A stretch of 64,000 nt of DNA from Chitinophagales bacterium (GTDB taxonomy: Bacteria; Bacteroidota; Bacteroidia; Chitinophagales; CAIOSU01), in NCBI GenBank assembly GCA_026003335.1, contig BPHB01000002.1:496001-560000 (forward strand), written 5' to 3'. How positions within the stretch are numbered: the stretch's first letter is position 1; the number at the start of each line of letters is the position of its first letter. Of the stretch, positions 29,081 to 38,881 are shown one piece after another. Position numbers and translations under genes: made by a program. The notes beneath the pieces are model-generated. The model was not told where the DNA came from and did not search any database. It worked only from the letters and a program-made list of their open reading frames with translations.

Positions 29081-30178
29081 ATGAAAATAGGCCGGAAACA
29101 TTACCGTACCATATGGGTGCACCCGGATGATCCTACGGTGATTCAGGTTATTGACCAGCGCATGCTACCCCATGAGTTTCACATTCGCGATCTGAGACAT
29201 CCCCATGATTTTGTGCATGCAATAAAAGACATGGTTGTGCGGGGGGCCCCCTTGATTGGCATTACCGCTGCTTACGGATTGTATTCGGCCCTGTTGCATT
29301 CCCACGCCGGTAATGCACAACAGAACCTGCAGGCCGCATATGAGCAGCTTCTTACCACCAGGCCCACTGCCAGCAATTTGAAATGGGCATTAAAAAAACA
29401 AATGCTTGCCATTGCCGAGGGGAAAAACCTGGGAGAAAAAGTGCGTATTGCCCTGGAGCATGCGAATCAAATGGCAGAGGAAGATATAGAGGCATGCAAA
29501 AAGATTGGCCGTCATGGTCTGAAAATTATTGAACAAATAAGCATGAGAAAAAACGGTGAACCTGTACATATCCTCACGCACTGCAATGCTGGGTGGCTGG
29601 CCACAGTGGACTACGGCACGGCTACCGCACCAATTTATATGGCTCACGATAAAGGCATAAAGGTGCACGTATGGGTGAGTGAAACCCGTCCGCGCAATCA
29701 GGGTTCAAGCCTGACGGCCTATGAGTTACTGGAACAGGGTGTGCCGCATACAGTAGTGGTAGACAATGCATGTGGGCACCTGATGCAACGCGGTTGGGTT
29801 GACCTCTGCCTGGTAGGCTCCGATCGTACGACCTCTGCGGGAGATGTGTGTAACAAAATAGGCACTTATCTGAAAGCCCTTGCAGCCTATGAAAACAAAA
29901 TACCCTTTTATGCTGCTGTACCATCGTCCAGTATTGACTGGGAAATAACAGACATGACCCAAATACCGATAGAAGAACGCAGTGAAACGGAGGTGAAACA
30001 CATACAGGGATTTGACGGGAAAAGAATAGTTTCGGTTCTGCTTACCCCTTCACACAGCAAGGCCCTCAACTACGGTTTTGATGTTACCCCGGCACGGTTT
30101 ATCACCGGTCTTATTACCGAGCGTGGTATTTGCAAACCTGGCCGGAAGGAACTTTCCATGCTCTTTTTCGACACCTGA
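29081..30178 (+). CDS. mtnA: S-methyl-5-thioribose-1-phosphate isomerase
   Basis: MtnA converts methylthioribose-1-phosphate to the ribulose form in methionine salvage. Family motifs are all present: VVRGAPLIGITAAYG, THCNAGWLATVDYGTA with the catalytic cysteine (Cys168) and VGSDRTTSAGDVCNKIGTY with the catalytic aspartate (Asp248). A C-terminal FDVTPARFITGLITERGI follows. Starting at MKIGRKHYRT (29081) gives 365 residues, the family length. Translation from 29054 would only add nine residues. It follows comEC closely, with no functional link. Confidence 0.94.
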   Translation: MKIGRKHYRTIWVHPDDPTVIQVIDQRMLPHEFHIRDLRHPHDFVHAIKDMVVRGAPLIGITAAYGLYSALLHSHAGNAQQNLQAAYEQLLTTRPTASNLKWALKKQMLAIAEGKNLGEKVRIALEHANQMAEEDIEACKKIGRHGLKIIEQISMRKNGEPVHILTHCNAGWLATVDYGTATAPIYMAHDKGIKVHVWVSETRPRNQGSSLTAYELLEQGVPHTVVVDNACGHLMQRGWVDLCLVGSDRTTSAGDVCNKIGTYLKALAAYENKIPFYAAVPSSSIDWEITDMTQIPIEERSETEVKHIQGFDGKRIVSVLLTPSHSKALNYGFDVTPARFITGLITERGICKPGRKELSMLFFDT

Positions 30179-30222
30179 AAGCAGTATGCTGACAGAAAAG
30201 GAGCTCGCTTTTTTATGCTGTA

Positions 30223-31404
30223 TCAGCTGCCAAAAATTTCAGCCAGTTTTTTCTCCAGTGCTTCCCCGCGCAGGTTACGGGCAACAATACGCCCATCGCG
30301 GTCTATAAGAAAGGTTTGCGGAATAGAGGAAACTTCATAAAGCTTTGCCACCGGCTCCTGCCAGTACATTAGATTACTCCCGTGATTTTTCCACTTCAGA
30401 TTGTCTTGTTTAATCGCTTCCACCCAGCGCTGCATGTCGCGGTCAAGAGACACGCTGAAGATATCAAAACCTTTGGCATGGTACTTATCATATAATCTCA
30501 CCAGATTAGGATTTTCTATACGGCACGGACGACACCAGGAAGCCCAGAAATCCAGCAATACCACCTTGCCCCGGGTGGAGGAAAGCTTGATCTTTTTTCC
30601 CTCTGGCGTTTTAAGTTCAAAATCCGGGGCAATACTTCCTATCGCCAAGCGGAGGGACGATTCCACACGTTGTTTCAAATCGGCAACATAGCCTGATTGC
30701 GGCAGTTCCTTTTCGGCACGGGCAATAAACTCCCTCAGATAATCGGCATTTTCTTCTGCATTGAGGAGGCTTGCAGCAAAAACAGCAGAGAGCCTGTGGG
30801 TGGCAGTGTCAGCATAGCTACGGATATAACGCTGCGCTTCTTCGTACCGACTCTGATATTGTTGCTGCAGGTTGATCATCTGCTGCAGATTGCCCGAAAA
30901 CCTTGCCTGCTGCTGCTGCTGATAAAGTTGATTAAGGGCAAACTGATTCTCCCCCGCCCGGATGATGAAATCAGCAAATGAACGAGTTTCCGGTGACCCC
31001 TCTACCTTAAAATGGTAGATGTCACTGGCATCAGCTTCAAAATTTACTTTACCGCCATCCAGCACCAGAAGCCAGTTTACACTCGGGTTCAGGCGAATAA
31101 GAAAAATACCCTTTTCGGGTAGTTTCCCTTTCACCTGAAATGAGCCGTCTGGCCCGGTAGTAAAGGTGGTTATGGTTTGCGGGGCGCGGTTAATGAAATA
31201 TTGATCCAGGGAGAGAGTATTATTTTCTGCACCTTTAACTTTTCCGGTAATGATAAACTCCCCCTCTGCAACAGAGGCAGTACTGCCGCCTGAAACTTTT
31301 TTTCCATCAGCGGATCCGGCTGATGTACTGTTTTCTGATTGAGAAGTGTTTGCTGCACAAGCGCCCAAAAGAAAAATAATGAGCATTTTACCAAAATGTT
31401 TCAT
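30223..31404 (-). CDS. TlpA-like thioredoxin lipoprotein with N-terminal DUF4369-like domain
   Basis: The 393-residue protein has a lipobox signal (IIFLLGACAANTS). Residues about 50-150 form a beta-rich DUF4369-like region (FIITGKVKGAENNTLSLDQY). A glutamine-rich helical linker covers about 160-240. A TlpA/ResA thioredoxin domain follows from about 255 with the active site WASWCRPCRIENPNLV (CxxC) and the cis-proline segment SSIPQTFLIDRDG. It likely acts as a membrane-attached periplasmic disulfide reductase. Its start overlaps the gatB stop by 4 bp, so it is probably translated from the gatB message. Confidence 0.88.
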   Translation of the reverse strand: MKHFGKMLIIFLLGACAANTSQSENSTSAGSADGKKVSGGSTASVAEGEFIITGKVKGAENNTLSLDQYFINRAPQTITTFTTGPDGSFQVKGKLPEKGIFLIRLNPSVNWLLVLDGGKVNFEADASDIYHFKVEGSPETRSFADFIIRAGENQFALNQLYQQQQQARFSGNLQQMINLQQQYQSRYEEAQRYIRSYADTATHRLSAVFAASLLNAEENADYLREFIARAEKELPQSGYVADLKQRVESSLRLAIGSIAPDFELKTPEGKKIKLSSTRGKVVLLDFWASWCRPCRIENPNLVRLYDKYHAKGFDIFSVSLDRDMQRWVEAIKQDNLKWKNHGSNLMYWQEPVAKLYEVSSIPQTFLIDRDGRIVARNLRGEALEKKLAEIFGS

Positions 31405-32864
31405 ATTGCTTTTTTATTGATTAACGTTTTGGTCAGAATTTGATTTGTAAGTCTGGGATCCAGTTTGCCTCCTGAAGCCTTCATAATTTCTCCCATAAAA
31501 AAAGTTGTCAAACCCTTTTTACCATTATGAAACTGTTTCACCTTTTCAGGATAGGATTCTACTACCTGGGTAACATAACGTTGTATAGTTGCAACATCTG
31601 AATTCTGAAACAAGTTTAGTTTAACAACAATATTTCTGGGCTCTGCCGCCGGATTGGCAATCATTTCTTCAAAAACAGCAGAAACAGCCGCAGAGTGACT
31701 CACTTCCCCACGTGAAATCATATCAATAAGCGCGGCAAGCTGACGTGGTTTTATCGGAAATGACTCCATGGATACATTGTTTTGATTGAGCCAGGCCCTC
31801 ACGGTACCCAGCATCCAGTTGGCTGCAACCTGCGCCTCTGAGGTGTATTTCATTATTTCCAAAAAGTAATCAGCCACCCGCTTATCTTCAGTCAATCCCA
31901 TTACATCGGTTGTGCCGAGTGCATATTGCGCGTGTAACCGTTGTGCCAACTGGAAAGGAAGCTCAGGTAAACTATTCATGACTTGATTTTTCATTTCCAT
32001 GGTTATTGGCACGGGGGGAAGATCGGGCTCCGGGAAATAACGATAATCCTCGGCTTCTTCCTTGCTGCGCAGCACAAAGGTAGAGCCTTTTTCAGCATGG
32101 TAACCCCGTGTATGTGATTGTACAGGTTTGCCTGATTCCAGCAATTGAATCTGCCGAAACACTTCTGACTGAATAGCTTTTTTCAGAAACCTAAGGGAGT
32201 TGAGGTTTTTTACCTCCACTTTGGTGCCCATGCCTTTGTCCTCCTTCCGTTTCACAGAAATATTGGCATCACACCGCATACTGCCCTCTTCCATATTACC
32301 ATCGCAGACATCCAGGTAACGCACCAGTTTTCTTAGTTCATAGAGAAAATGCCAGGCTTCATCGGGATGATGCAAATCGGGTTCGGTGACAATTTCCAGC
32401 AATGGCGTTCCGGCACGGTTGAGGTCAATGAGGGAATAATTTTCATCCTGGTCGTGGATGCTTTTGCCGGCATCTTCTTCCAGGTGAATGCGGTTGAGCC
32501 TGATCTTTTTGGTATATGTTCCTGTATCTATCGGGATAAATCCGCCCGAACACACCGGAGCATGCAGCTGAGAAATCTGATAGCCCCTGGGCAGATCAGG
32601 ATAGAAATAATGTTTTCTTTCAAAACGTACTTCGGAGGCAATATCACTCTGACAGGCCATTCCCAGGGCGATGGCTCTCAGGATAGCTTTCTCATTCAAA
32701 AAAGGAAGTGTACCCGGATGAGCTAGGGTAACGGCATCTACATTGGTATTCGGTGCACTGGCAAAATGATTAGGCGCGTTGCTAAAAAGCTTGCTATCGG
32801 TCAGAAGGCGTACATGCACTTCCAGTCCAATGGTAACCTCATATTTTTCGTGAATGCTTTCCAT
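31401..32864 (-). CDS. gatB: Aspartyl/glutamyl-tRNA amidotransferase subunit B
   Basis: GatB, in the GatCAB complex, phosphorylates and transamidates misacylated Glu-tRNA-Gln or Asp-tRNA-Asn. The 487-residue protein has the signature EVTIGLEVHVRLLTDSKLF, then HYFYPDLPRGYQISQ, DLNRAGTPLLEIVTEPD, EGSMRCDANIS, EVKNLNSLRFLKKAI and the C-terminal YqeY-like tail domain ending MKASGGKLDPRLTNQIL. alaS lies upstream after 9 bp, and the TlpA-like gene downstream overlaps by 4 bp. Confidence 0.96.
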   Translation of the reverse strand: MESIHEKYEVTIGLEVHVRLLTDSKLFSNAPNHFASAPNTNVDAVTLAHPGTLPFLNEKAILRAIALGMACQSDIASEVRFERKHYFYPDLPRGYQISQLHAPVCSGGFIPIDTGTYTKKIRLNRIHLEEDAGKSIHDQDENYSLIDLNRAGTPLLEIVTEPDLHHPDEAWHFLYELRKLVRYLDVCDGNMEEGSMRCDANISVKRKEDKGMGTKVEVKNLNSLRFLKKAIQSEVFRQIQLLESGKPVQSHTRGYHAEKGSTFVLRSKEEAEDYRYFPEPDLPPVPITMEMKNQVMNSLPELPFQLAQRLHAQYALGTTDVMGLTEDKRVADYFLEIMKYTSEAQVAANWMLGTVRAWLNQNNVSMESFPIKPRQLAALIDMISRGEVSHSAAVSAVFEEMIANPAAEPRNIVVKLNLFQNSDVATIQRYVTQVVESYPEKVKQFHNGKKGLTTFFMGEIMKASGGKLDPRLTNQILTKTLINKKAI

Positions 32865-32873
32865 GTCATGCCA

Positions 32874-35513
32874 TCAGGGTTCAGCTGTGTTTTCAGCCCG
32901 GGCCGCAATCCATTCTTCAGCTTTTTGCAGGGCCAGCGGTAAGCCCTCTGCATAATTTCCGCCTGCAGTAGCGTAAAATGGCTGCCCCCCGCCTCCACCG
33001 TGAATTTCCTTTGCGAGCTCCCTCACAATTGTTCCGGCATGAAGGTTCTTTTCCTTGACCAGTTGGTCATCAATCATGATAGTCAGCAACGGTTTACCGT
33101 TAACCCTTGCCCCCAGCACGAGAAAAAGGTTTTTCACTTCATTTTTAAGCTGAAAGGAAAGTTGTTTAATAGCATCGGCTGAATTCAGATTCACAATACC
33201 GCTGATGAAACTGATGCCGTTTATATGGCGAATGTTTTTCTTGAGATTTTGCTTTAGGCCTTCTGTAAGTGCGGCCCGCATTTTTTCTATTTCCTTTGTA
33301 AGCTGCTGATTCTGGCTAACCAGATGCTCTACTCCGGCCACAGGGTCAGGATTTTTCACCAGAGCTTCAATTTTTTTCAGCGCAGCCAGTTTCTTGTTGA
33401 TAAACTCCAGAGCACGGGCACCTGTAAGAGCTTCAATACGTCTGATACCAGCAGCTACGGCACTTTCGGAAATGATTTTAAAAACACCAATTTGTCCCGT
33501 TGCTCTCACGTGTGTTCCTCCGCAAAGTTCAATGGACGAACCAAAGCGAATCACCCTTACGGTATCACCATATTTTTCGCCAAATAACGCTTTAGCTCCC
33601 ATTTTGCGGGCATCCGCCAGAGGAACCTGACGTTTTTCATCCAGAGGGATATTCTGACGTATTTTTTCATTCACCAGACTTTCAATTTCCCGGAGCTGCT
33701 CATCAGTTACTTTGCCGAAGTGCGAAAAATCAAAACGCAGATAGTCCGGGTGCACAAGCGATCCCCGCTGTTCAGCATGACTGCCCAGAACAATTTGCAG
33801 CGCCTCATGCAACAGGTGTGTAGCTGAGTGATTCAGTACGGCAGCCTCCCGTCTGTGGCGATTTACGACAGCGAGAAATTCCCGTTCGGGTTGGCGGGGC
33901 AGGCGCCCGGCATAATGCAGAATAAGCTCATTTTCTCTTTTCGTATCCAGGATTTCCACCTTTTCATCTCCGGCTATGATGTAACCGGTATCCCCTACCT
34001 GCCCACCTCCTTCGGCATAGAACGGTGTGCGGTCAAAAACAAGCTGATAAAGCTCTTTATCGCCTATCTTAATCCTGCGGTATCGGGTTATGCGGACGGG
34101 CGCCTCCAAACAGTCATAACCTAAAAACTCCGTCTTGGGGGAATCTGTCAGAATGATCCAGTCCCCTGCCTCGCGGGCCGTGGCCTTTCTTGAACGTTCT
34201 TTCTGCTCATTGAGATGGCGCTGAAAATCTTCCAAATCCACAGAAAACTGATTTTCGCGCGCGATAAGACTCGTTAAATCAACGGGAAACCCATAGGTGT
34301 CAAACAGCTCAAAGGCAAGTGCTCCGGGGATTTGTCTTGTTTTTTTTTCTTTTTCAATGAATGCCATCAGCCGGGCAATGCCTTTTTCCAGCGTGCGCAA
34401 AAAATTTTCCTCTTCTTCTTTGATTACAGTGGTGATGAGGTGTTGCTGCGTTTTCAATTCGGGAAACTGCTCGCCCATCACCTCGGCCAACACCGGAAGG
34501 AGTTTATAAATGAAAGCTTGCTGCTGACCAAGGTAGTTGAATCCGTAGCGCACTGCTCTGCGCAGGATTCTGCGCACTACGTATCCGCTTCCTTCGCGGT
34601 CGGGGAGCTGACCATCGGCAATCGTAAATGCAACAGCACGTATATGATCAGCAATCACACGAAGGGCAACATCTGTTTTAGGGTCTGTGCCATACACATG
34701 GCCGGTGAGCTCCCCTGCTGTTTTTATAAGGGGCTGAAAAATATCTGTATCGTATGTAGATTTTTTGTTTTGCAAAACCATGCAGAGGCGTTCAAAACCC
34801 ATTCCGGTGTCAATATGGCGAGCAGGAAGAGTTTCAAGGCTGCCATCAGCCTTTCGGTTAAATTGAATGAAAACCAGATTCCATATTTCAATAACCTGAG
34901 GGTGTCCCTGATTGACCAGAGATATTCCCGGCACTGCCTTTCTTTCCTGCGGGCTGCGGATATCCACATGGATTTCCGAGCATGGGCCACAGGGACCCGT
35001 ATCCCCCATCTCCCAGAAATTATCTTTTTTTGAAAAGCGCAGTATGCGTGTCTTGTCCAGATAGTTCAGCCAATAGCTTTCGGCCTCTTCATCGGGGTTG
35101 AGGTTTTCCTCCGGACTACCCCCAAAAACAGTCACATACAATTGGTCAGGGTCAATACGATACACTTTTGTAAGCAACTCCCAGGCCCAAGCAATTGCCT
35201 CCCGCTTAAAATAATCTCCGAATGACCAGTTGCCCAACATTTCAAACATGGTATGGTGGTAGGTATCCAGGCCCACCTCTTCCAGATCGTTGTGTTTGCC
35301 GGAAACACGGAGACATTTCTGAGTATCGGCCACGCGCAGGGCTGGCGGCTGGCGATTACCCAGAAAAACATCCTTAAACTGGTTCATGCCGGCATTAGTA
35401 AACATAAGCGTAGGATCATCTTTGACCACGATGGGAGCTGAAGGAACAATGAGATGGCCCTGCTGTTTAAAATAGTTCAGGAATGTGTTTCTAATATCCC
35501 TTGAGGAAAACAT
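32874..35513 (-). CDS. alaS: Alanyl-tRNA synthetase
   Basis: AlaS charges tRNA-Ala and edits Ser/Gly mischarging. The 879-residue protein has the class II catalytic domain (IRNTFLNYFKQQGH, FTNAGMNQFKDVFLG, HHTMFEMLGNWSFGDYFK), the editing domain zinc site NHSATHLLHEAL with CGGTHVRATGQ, and the C-Ala domain with HGGGGGQPFYATAGG. Length is normal. It begins the alaS-gatB-TlpA run and is divergent from the M23 peptidase gene. Confidence 0.97.
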   Translation of the reverse strand: MFSSRDIRNTFLNYFKQQGHLIVPSAPIVVKDDPTLMFTNAGMNQFKDVFLGNRQPPALRVADTQKCLRVSGKHNDLEEVGLDTYHHTMFEMLGNWSFGDYFKREAIAWAWELLTKVYRIDPDQLYVTVFGGSPEENLNPDEEAESYWLNYLDKTRILRFSKKDNFWEMGDTGPCGPCSEIHVDIRSPQERKAVPGISLVNQGHPQVIEIWNLVFIQFNRKADGSLETLPARHIDTGMGFERLCMVLQNKKSTYDTDIFQPLIKTAGELTGHVYGTDPKTDVALRVIADHIRAVAFTIADGQLPDREGSGYVVRRILRRAVRYGFNYLGQQQAFIYKLLPVLAEVMGEQFPELKTQQHLITTVIKEEEENFLRTLEKGIARLMAFIEKEKKTRQIPGALAFELFDTYGFPVDLTSLIARENQFSVDLEDFQRHLNEQKERSRKATAREAGDWIILTDSPKTEFLGYDCLEAPVRITRYRRIKIGDKELYQLVFDRTPFYAEGGGQVGDTGYIIAGDEKVEILDTKRENELILHYAGRLPRQPEREFLAVVNRHRREAAVLNHSATHLLHEALQIVLGSHAEQRGSLVHPDYLRFDFSHFGKVTDEQLREIESLVNEKIRQNIPLDEKRQVPLADARKMGAKALFGEKYGDTVRVIRFGSSIELCGGTHVRATGQIGVFKIISESAVAAGIRRIEALTGARALEFINKKLAALKKIEALVKNPDPVAGVEHLVSQNQQLTKEIEKMRAALTEGLKQNLKKNIRHINGISFISGIVNLNSADAIKQLSFQLKNEVKNLFLVLGARVNGKPLLTIMIDDQLVKEKNLHAGTIVRELAKEIHGGGGGQPFYATAGGNYAEGLPLALQKAEEWIAARAENTAEP

Positions 35514-35619
35514 ACCGTTAAAATGTTAACAAGGCTGGTTTGTAATTGAAAAGTCTGTTCTTAAATTTGAATTTCACAAAATGAATTTCGCAAAAGCTGA
35601 CATGCAAATTTAATTTTTA

Positions 35620-36594
35620 ATGCCCAGCAAAAAGGCAAGATATTACTATAATTCCCATACCTTAAGATATGAGCCCGTAAAGGTTACTCTCAAACAACGG
35701 CTCATCAGGTGGTTTGGGCAAGGAGCTGCCACGCTTACTCTTGCCGGCATTGTTTTGCTCGTTGCCTATTACACCATTGATTCGCCTAAAGAAAAGCAGC
35801 TCAAACGGGAAATAGAACGCATGAAGTTTGAGTATGAGCTTATCAATCAGAAACTGAACAACTTTGAAAAAATCATGCAGGGCCTTCAGGACCGCGATGA
35901 TAATATCTACAGGGTCATATTTGAAGCCGAACCTATTCCCACCAGTGTGCGTCAGGCAGGTACCGGGGGAAGCAACAAATATCAGGACCTTGAATTTTAC
36001 GAAAATGCAGACCTGATGATTTCCACTCAAAGGCGCCTGGACAAGTTGAGCAAGCAGTTGTATATACAGTCTAAATCTTATGATGAGCTTCACCGGATGA
36101 TTAAAGCCAAAACGGAAATGCTTGCCGCCATACCTGCCATCCAACCCATTGCCAATAAAGACCTTAAACGCATTGCCTCAGGCTTTGGCTATCGCATACA
36201 CCCTATATATAAAACCACGCGCATGCATACCGGTTTGGATTTCACTGCTCCTATAGGAACCGAAATCTACTGCACCGGTGACGGAGTAATAGCAGAATTG
36301 AATGAAGGCAAAGGTTATGGCCGTCACGTCATAGTTGATCACGGCTTTGGCTATCAGACGGTCTATGCCCATATGAAAGACATCTTTGTAAAAAAAGGTC
36401 AGAAAGTCAGAAGAGGTGATGTGCTCGGAACAGTGGGTAATAGCGGGCTTTCCACGGCTCCACACCTGCACTATGAAGTTGTAAAGAACGGACGCAAGGT
36501 GGACCCTATAAATTATTTCTACAACGACCTGACTCCGGAGGAGTATGAACGGGTTGTTGAACTGGCATCCAGACATAATCAATCCTTTGATTAA
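35620..36594 (+). CDS. M23-family (LytM) peptidase with membrane anchor
   Basis: The 324-residue protein has an N-terminal cytoplasmic tail, one transmembrane helix (residues about 34-52), a long coiled coil (about 55-160) and a LytM domain (about 180-300). The zinc ligands are visible in RMHTGLDFT (His and Asp) and HLHYEV, with the intermediate histidine in TVYAHM. It should cleave peptidoglycan cross-links or regulate an amidase, as NlpD/EnvC do. All metal residues are present, so it looks catalytically competent. Confidence 0.92.
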   Translation: MPSKKARYYYNSHTLRYEPVKVTLKQRLIRWFGQGAATLTLAGIVLLVAYYTIDSPKEKQLKREIERMKFEYELINQKLNNFEKIMQGLQDRDDNIYRVIFEAEPIPTSVRQAGTGGSNKYQDLEFYENADLMISTQRRLDKLSKQLYIQSKSYDELHRMIKAKTEMLAAIPAIQPIANKDLKRIASGFGYRIHPIYKTTRMHTGLDFTAPIGTEIYCTGDGVIAELNEGKGYGRHVIVDHGFGYQTVYAHMKDIFVKKGQKVRRGDVLGTVGNSGLSTAPHLHYEVVKNGRKVDPINYFYNDLTPEEYERVVELASRHNQSFD

Positions 36595-36610
36595 TAAAAC
36601 ATCTAATCAA

Positions 36611-36946
36611 TTGGCGTATAAGGAATTTGAAGTAACCAAGCTGTATTATTCCATAGGTGAGGTTGCGGAGATGTTTAATGTATCTACTTCGCTCATTCGT
36701 TTCTGGGAAAGCGAGTTTGATATTCTGAAGCCTAAAAAGAACCGCAAGGGCAACCGTCTTTTTACGGAAGCAGATATCAAAAATTTGCGGCTTATCTATC
36801 ATCTGGTCAAGGAGAGAGGTTTCACCCTGGAGGGGGCAAAGAAAAAACTCAGGGAGAACAAATCCGATGCAATCAATCAGCTTGAAATTATTGAGTCGCT
36901 GAAAAAAGTACGCTCTTTTCTGATTGAGTTGAAAGAAAACCTTTGA
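36611..36946 (+). CDS. MerR-family transcriptional regulator
   Basis: A MerR winged helix with YYSIGEVAEMFNVSTSLIRFWESEFDILKPKKNRKGNRLFTEADI is followed by a helical dimerisation region (LVKERGFTLEGAKKKL). No metal-binding cysteines are present. The domain begins directly after the TTG at 36611 (reading M/LAYKEFEVTKLYYS), which I take as start. An in-frame ATG at 36545 would overlap the peptidase gene by 50 bp and add 22 residues of unmatched sequence. The ligand is unknown, and linkage with the peptidase is by position only. Confidence 0.85.
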   Translation: MAYKEFEVTKLYYSIGEVAEMFNVSTSLIRFWESEFDILKPKKNRKGNRLFTEADIKNLRLIYHLVKERGFTLEGAKKKLRENKSDAINQLEIIESLKKVRSFLIELKENL

Positions 36947-36971
36947 TTACGATTTATCACATTCTGGCAAC

Positions 36972-38633
36972 TTAAAACCACCATCCGCGATACGGAATAT
37001 TGAGTCTGAGCCCCACTCCCCCATAAAACTGCACCTGATTTTCGGCCGGATTGTCGCTGCGGAGTTTGCGCATCACCAGATTAAAATCTACAAACAGCCG
37101 GTGCACCGGCTCATAAGTAAGCAAGAAATCAAACAGCGTGATATGGTGCTTCACGCCCTGAGCCACTGTATTATCGTATTCCTGATAATTCGGGCGGCCT
37201 TTGGCATCCACATAAGGCCTCAGAGGGTTTTCTCCGTAGTTGCTTGTTGCGCTACTCATTCCTTTTTGTGCATACATCACCAGGGCGCGAGCAGTAAAAC
37301 GCCTGATAAATTGATAGCGTAAGAGAAACAACGTCTCCCAGAAGTTGGAACCCAGCGGATGTGCCAGCGGCTGATTGTAATGCGTATAGGTTGTTACCGA
37401 ATCATGATGGCTGTAAGTATAGGGCCTTACCCAGTTAAACTCAAACTGAAAATCAAGATGACTGACCGTAAACATGTCAGCATATTTCAACCCGCCCTGC
37501 AATCCCACTTTATTACCCCACCATCCGTTGAATTTTCTTATCTGGCTGAGATTAAACTCATCCAGTAACACCTGTCCGTAGAGCTGGAGGGCGCGTACTA
37601 TGTTTGCCTTAAAATCTAATCCAATGACAGAATTGTCTGAGCTTCCCAGCCCTTGCTCCACCGAGCGGTAAAAAATAACGGGATTCAGATATTGCAACTC
37701 CAGGGCATCATAAACCACAGATTCAAAGAAGCCAACATCCAGCCAGTGTACAATGTTGTAGTTGAGATGATGAAAAACAGCATACTTCTTAGGCAATGTA
37801 CGATCAGGACCCCGGTCATAGGTGGCAATCATCTCGGTGTAGAGATTTGTATAAGTAATCCTCCAGACGGAAGTCTGCAGCTTCAGAAAGAAATAATTCG
37901 CGGCATAGTCAGACAGAAAAAGCGAGCGGATGCCATTTCCAAAAAAATGTTTACCATGACCCAAAGAAATGTCAATGTGCCGCAAGGCATTGAAAACAAT
38001 ATACCCCTGGGTGGTAAAGTAATCCACTCCCGTTGTGCGGAATTCTTTATAAAAAGCCTCACCCGGAACAGCCTCCTCCTGCAGAATGCGTTCTTTCACA
38101 TAATCCATATTGCGCATCTGATTATCGGCTACATACACATAAAAGCCCAGCCGCTTCAGAATATATCCCCTCAGCTCTACACCACGGGTATTTACAAACT
38201 GTAACTCCTTTGCCTCCTTTTGACCACCCAACTGAAAATGCAGTACCGGATTCAGCTTCAGAATAAAGCTGCGGGTATTTACCGCCAGAAAACTGGAAGG
38301 CTCAGGGTAGAAAATCCTCCAGAAAGGTCTTTTGCTTTTTATGACTGTGTCTTCCAGCCATTCGCTGGTTTCCAGATACAACCGGGAAAGATCTGACTCA
38401 AACCGAGCATTGCCTTGAATGTTGGCATTTCTGACAGCCTGCGCATAGGCAGCAGTCTTCTTTCTGCTGTAAGGTTTTACTGCAGTGGAAAAAACCGGCA
38501 ATACTTTTCCGTACCTGATGTTCAGACGGTCAATTACCGTATATTCCTCCGAATTCAGGGGAATACCCACCCCCTGCGGCAGAGCCTGCCCCATAACCAG
38601 AACGAGCATCCACAATACAACCGGCTTTTTCAC
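36972..38633 (-). CDS. Outer membrane beta-barrel protein, Wzi/RemB-like
   Basis: The 553-residue protein has a signal peptide (GTG start; VVLWMLVLVMGQALPQG) and then many amphipathic strands with alternating aromatic residues, ending in the typical outer membrane terminus LRLNIPYRGWWF. The organisation recalls capsule-assembly Wzi proteins and the related RemB gliding-motility proteins of Bacteroidota (SLGHGKHFFGNGIRSLFLSDYAANYFFLKLQT). The surface role is inferred from that resemblance. No gliding or capsule genes are adjacent. Confidence 0.7.
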   Translation of the reverse strand: MKKPVVLWMLVLVMGQALPQGVGIPLNSEEYTVIDRLNIRYGKVLPVFSTAVKPYSRKKTAAYAQAVRNANIQGNARFESDLSRLYLETSEWLEDTVIKSKRPFWRIFYPEPSSFLAVNTRSFILKLNPVLHFQLGGQKEAKELQFVNTRGVELRGYILKRLGFYVYVADNQMRNMDYVKERILQEEAVPGEAFYKEFRTTGVDYFTTQGYIVFNALRHIDISLGHGKHFFGNGIRSLFLSDYAANYFFLKLQTSVWRITYTNLYTEMIATYDRGPDRTLPKKYAVFHHLNYNIVHWLDVGFFESVVYDALELQYLNPVIFYRSVEQGLGSSDNSVIGLDFKANIVRALQLYGQVLLDEFNLSQIRKFNGWWGNKVGLQGGLKYADMFTVSHLDFQFEFNWVRPYTYSHHDSVTTYTHYNQPLAHPLGSNFWETLFLLRYQFIRRFTARALVMYAQKGMSSATSNYGENPLRPYVDAKGRPNYQEYDNTVAQGVKHHITLFDFLLTYEPVHRLFVDFNLVMRKLRSDNPAENQVQFYGGVGLRLNIPYRGWWF

Positions 38634-38881
38634 AAACAGCAGAATTACGTGAAGGCAGTTTAACGGAATTCCATTACAAGTTATCCCAAAAATAAAAATC
38701 TGCGCTTATCTGTGTCATCTGCGGGAGAAATTTCACGCTGATTCTTCTGACCTTTGCAGAATGGATTGCCACACCATCTTGCCCTGAGAGCATTTTTGAG
38801 TCAGGTCCTAATTAAAAACAGGTTGTGCAAATAAATAGAAACGTGATTCATCCGGCTTTGCGAACTTAGCTGGAAAAACAC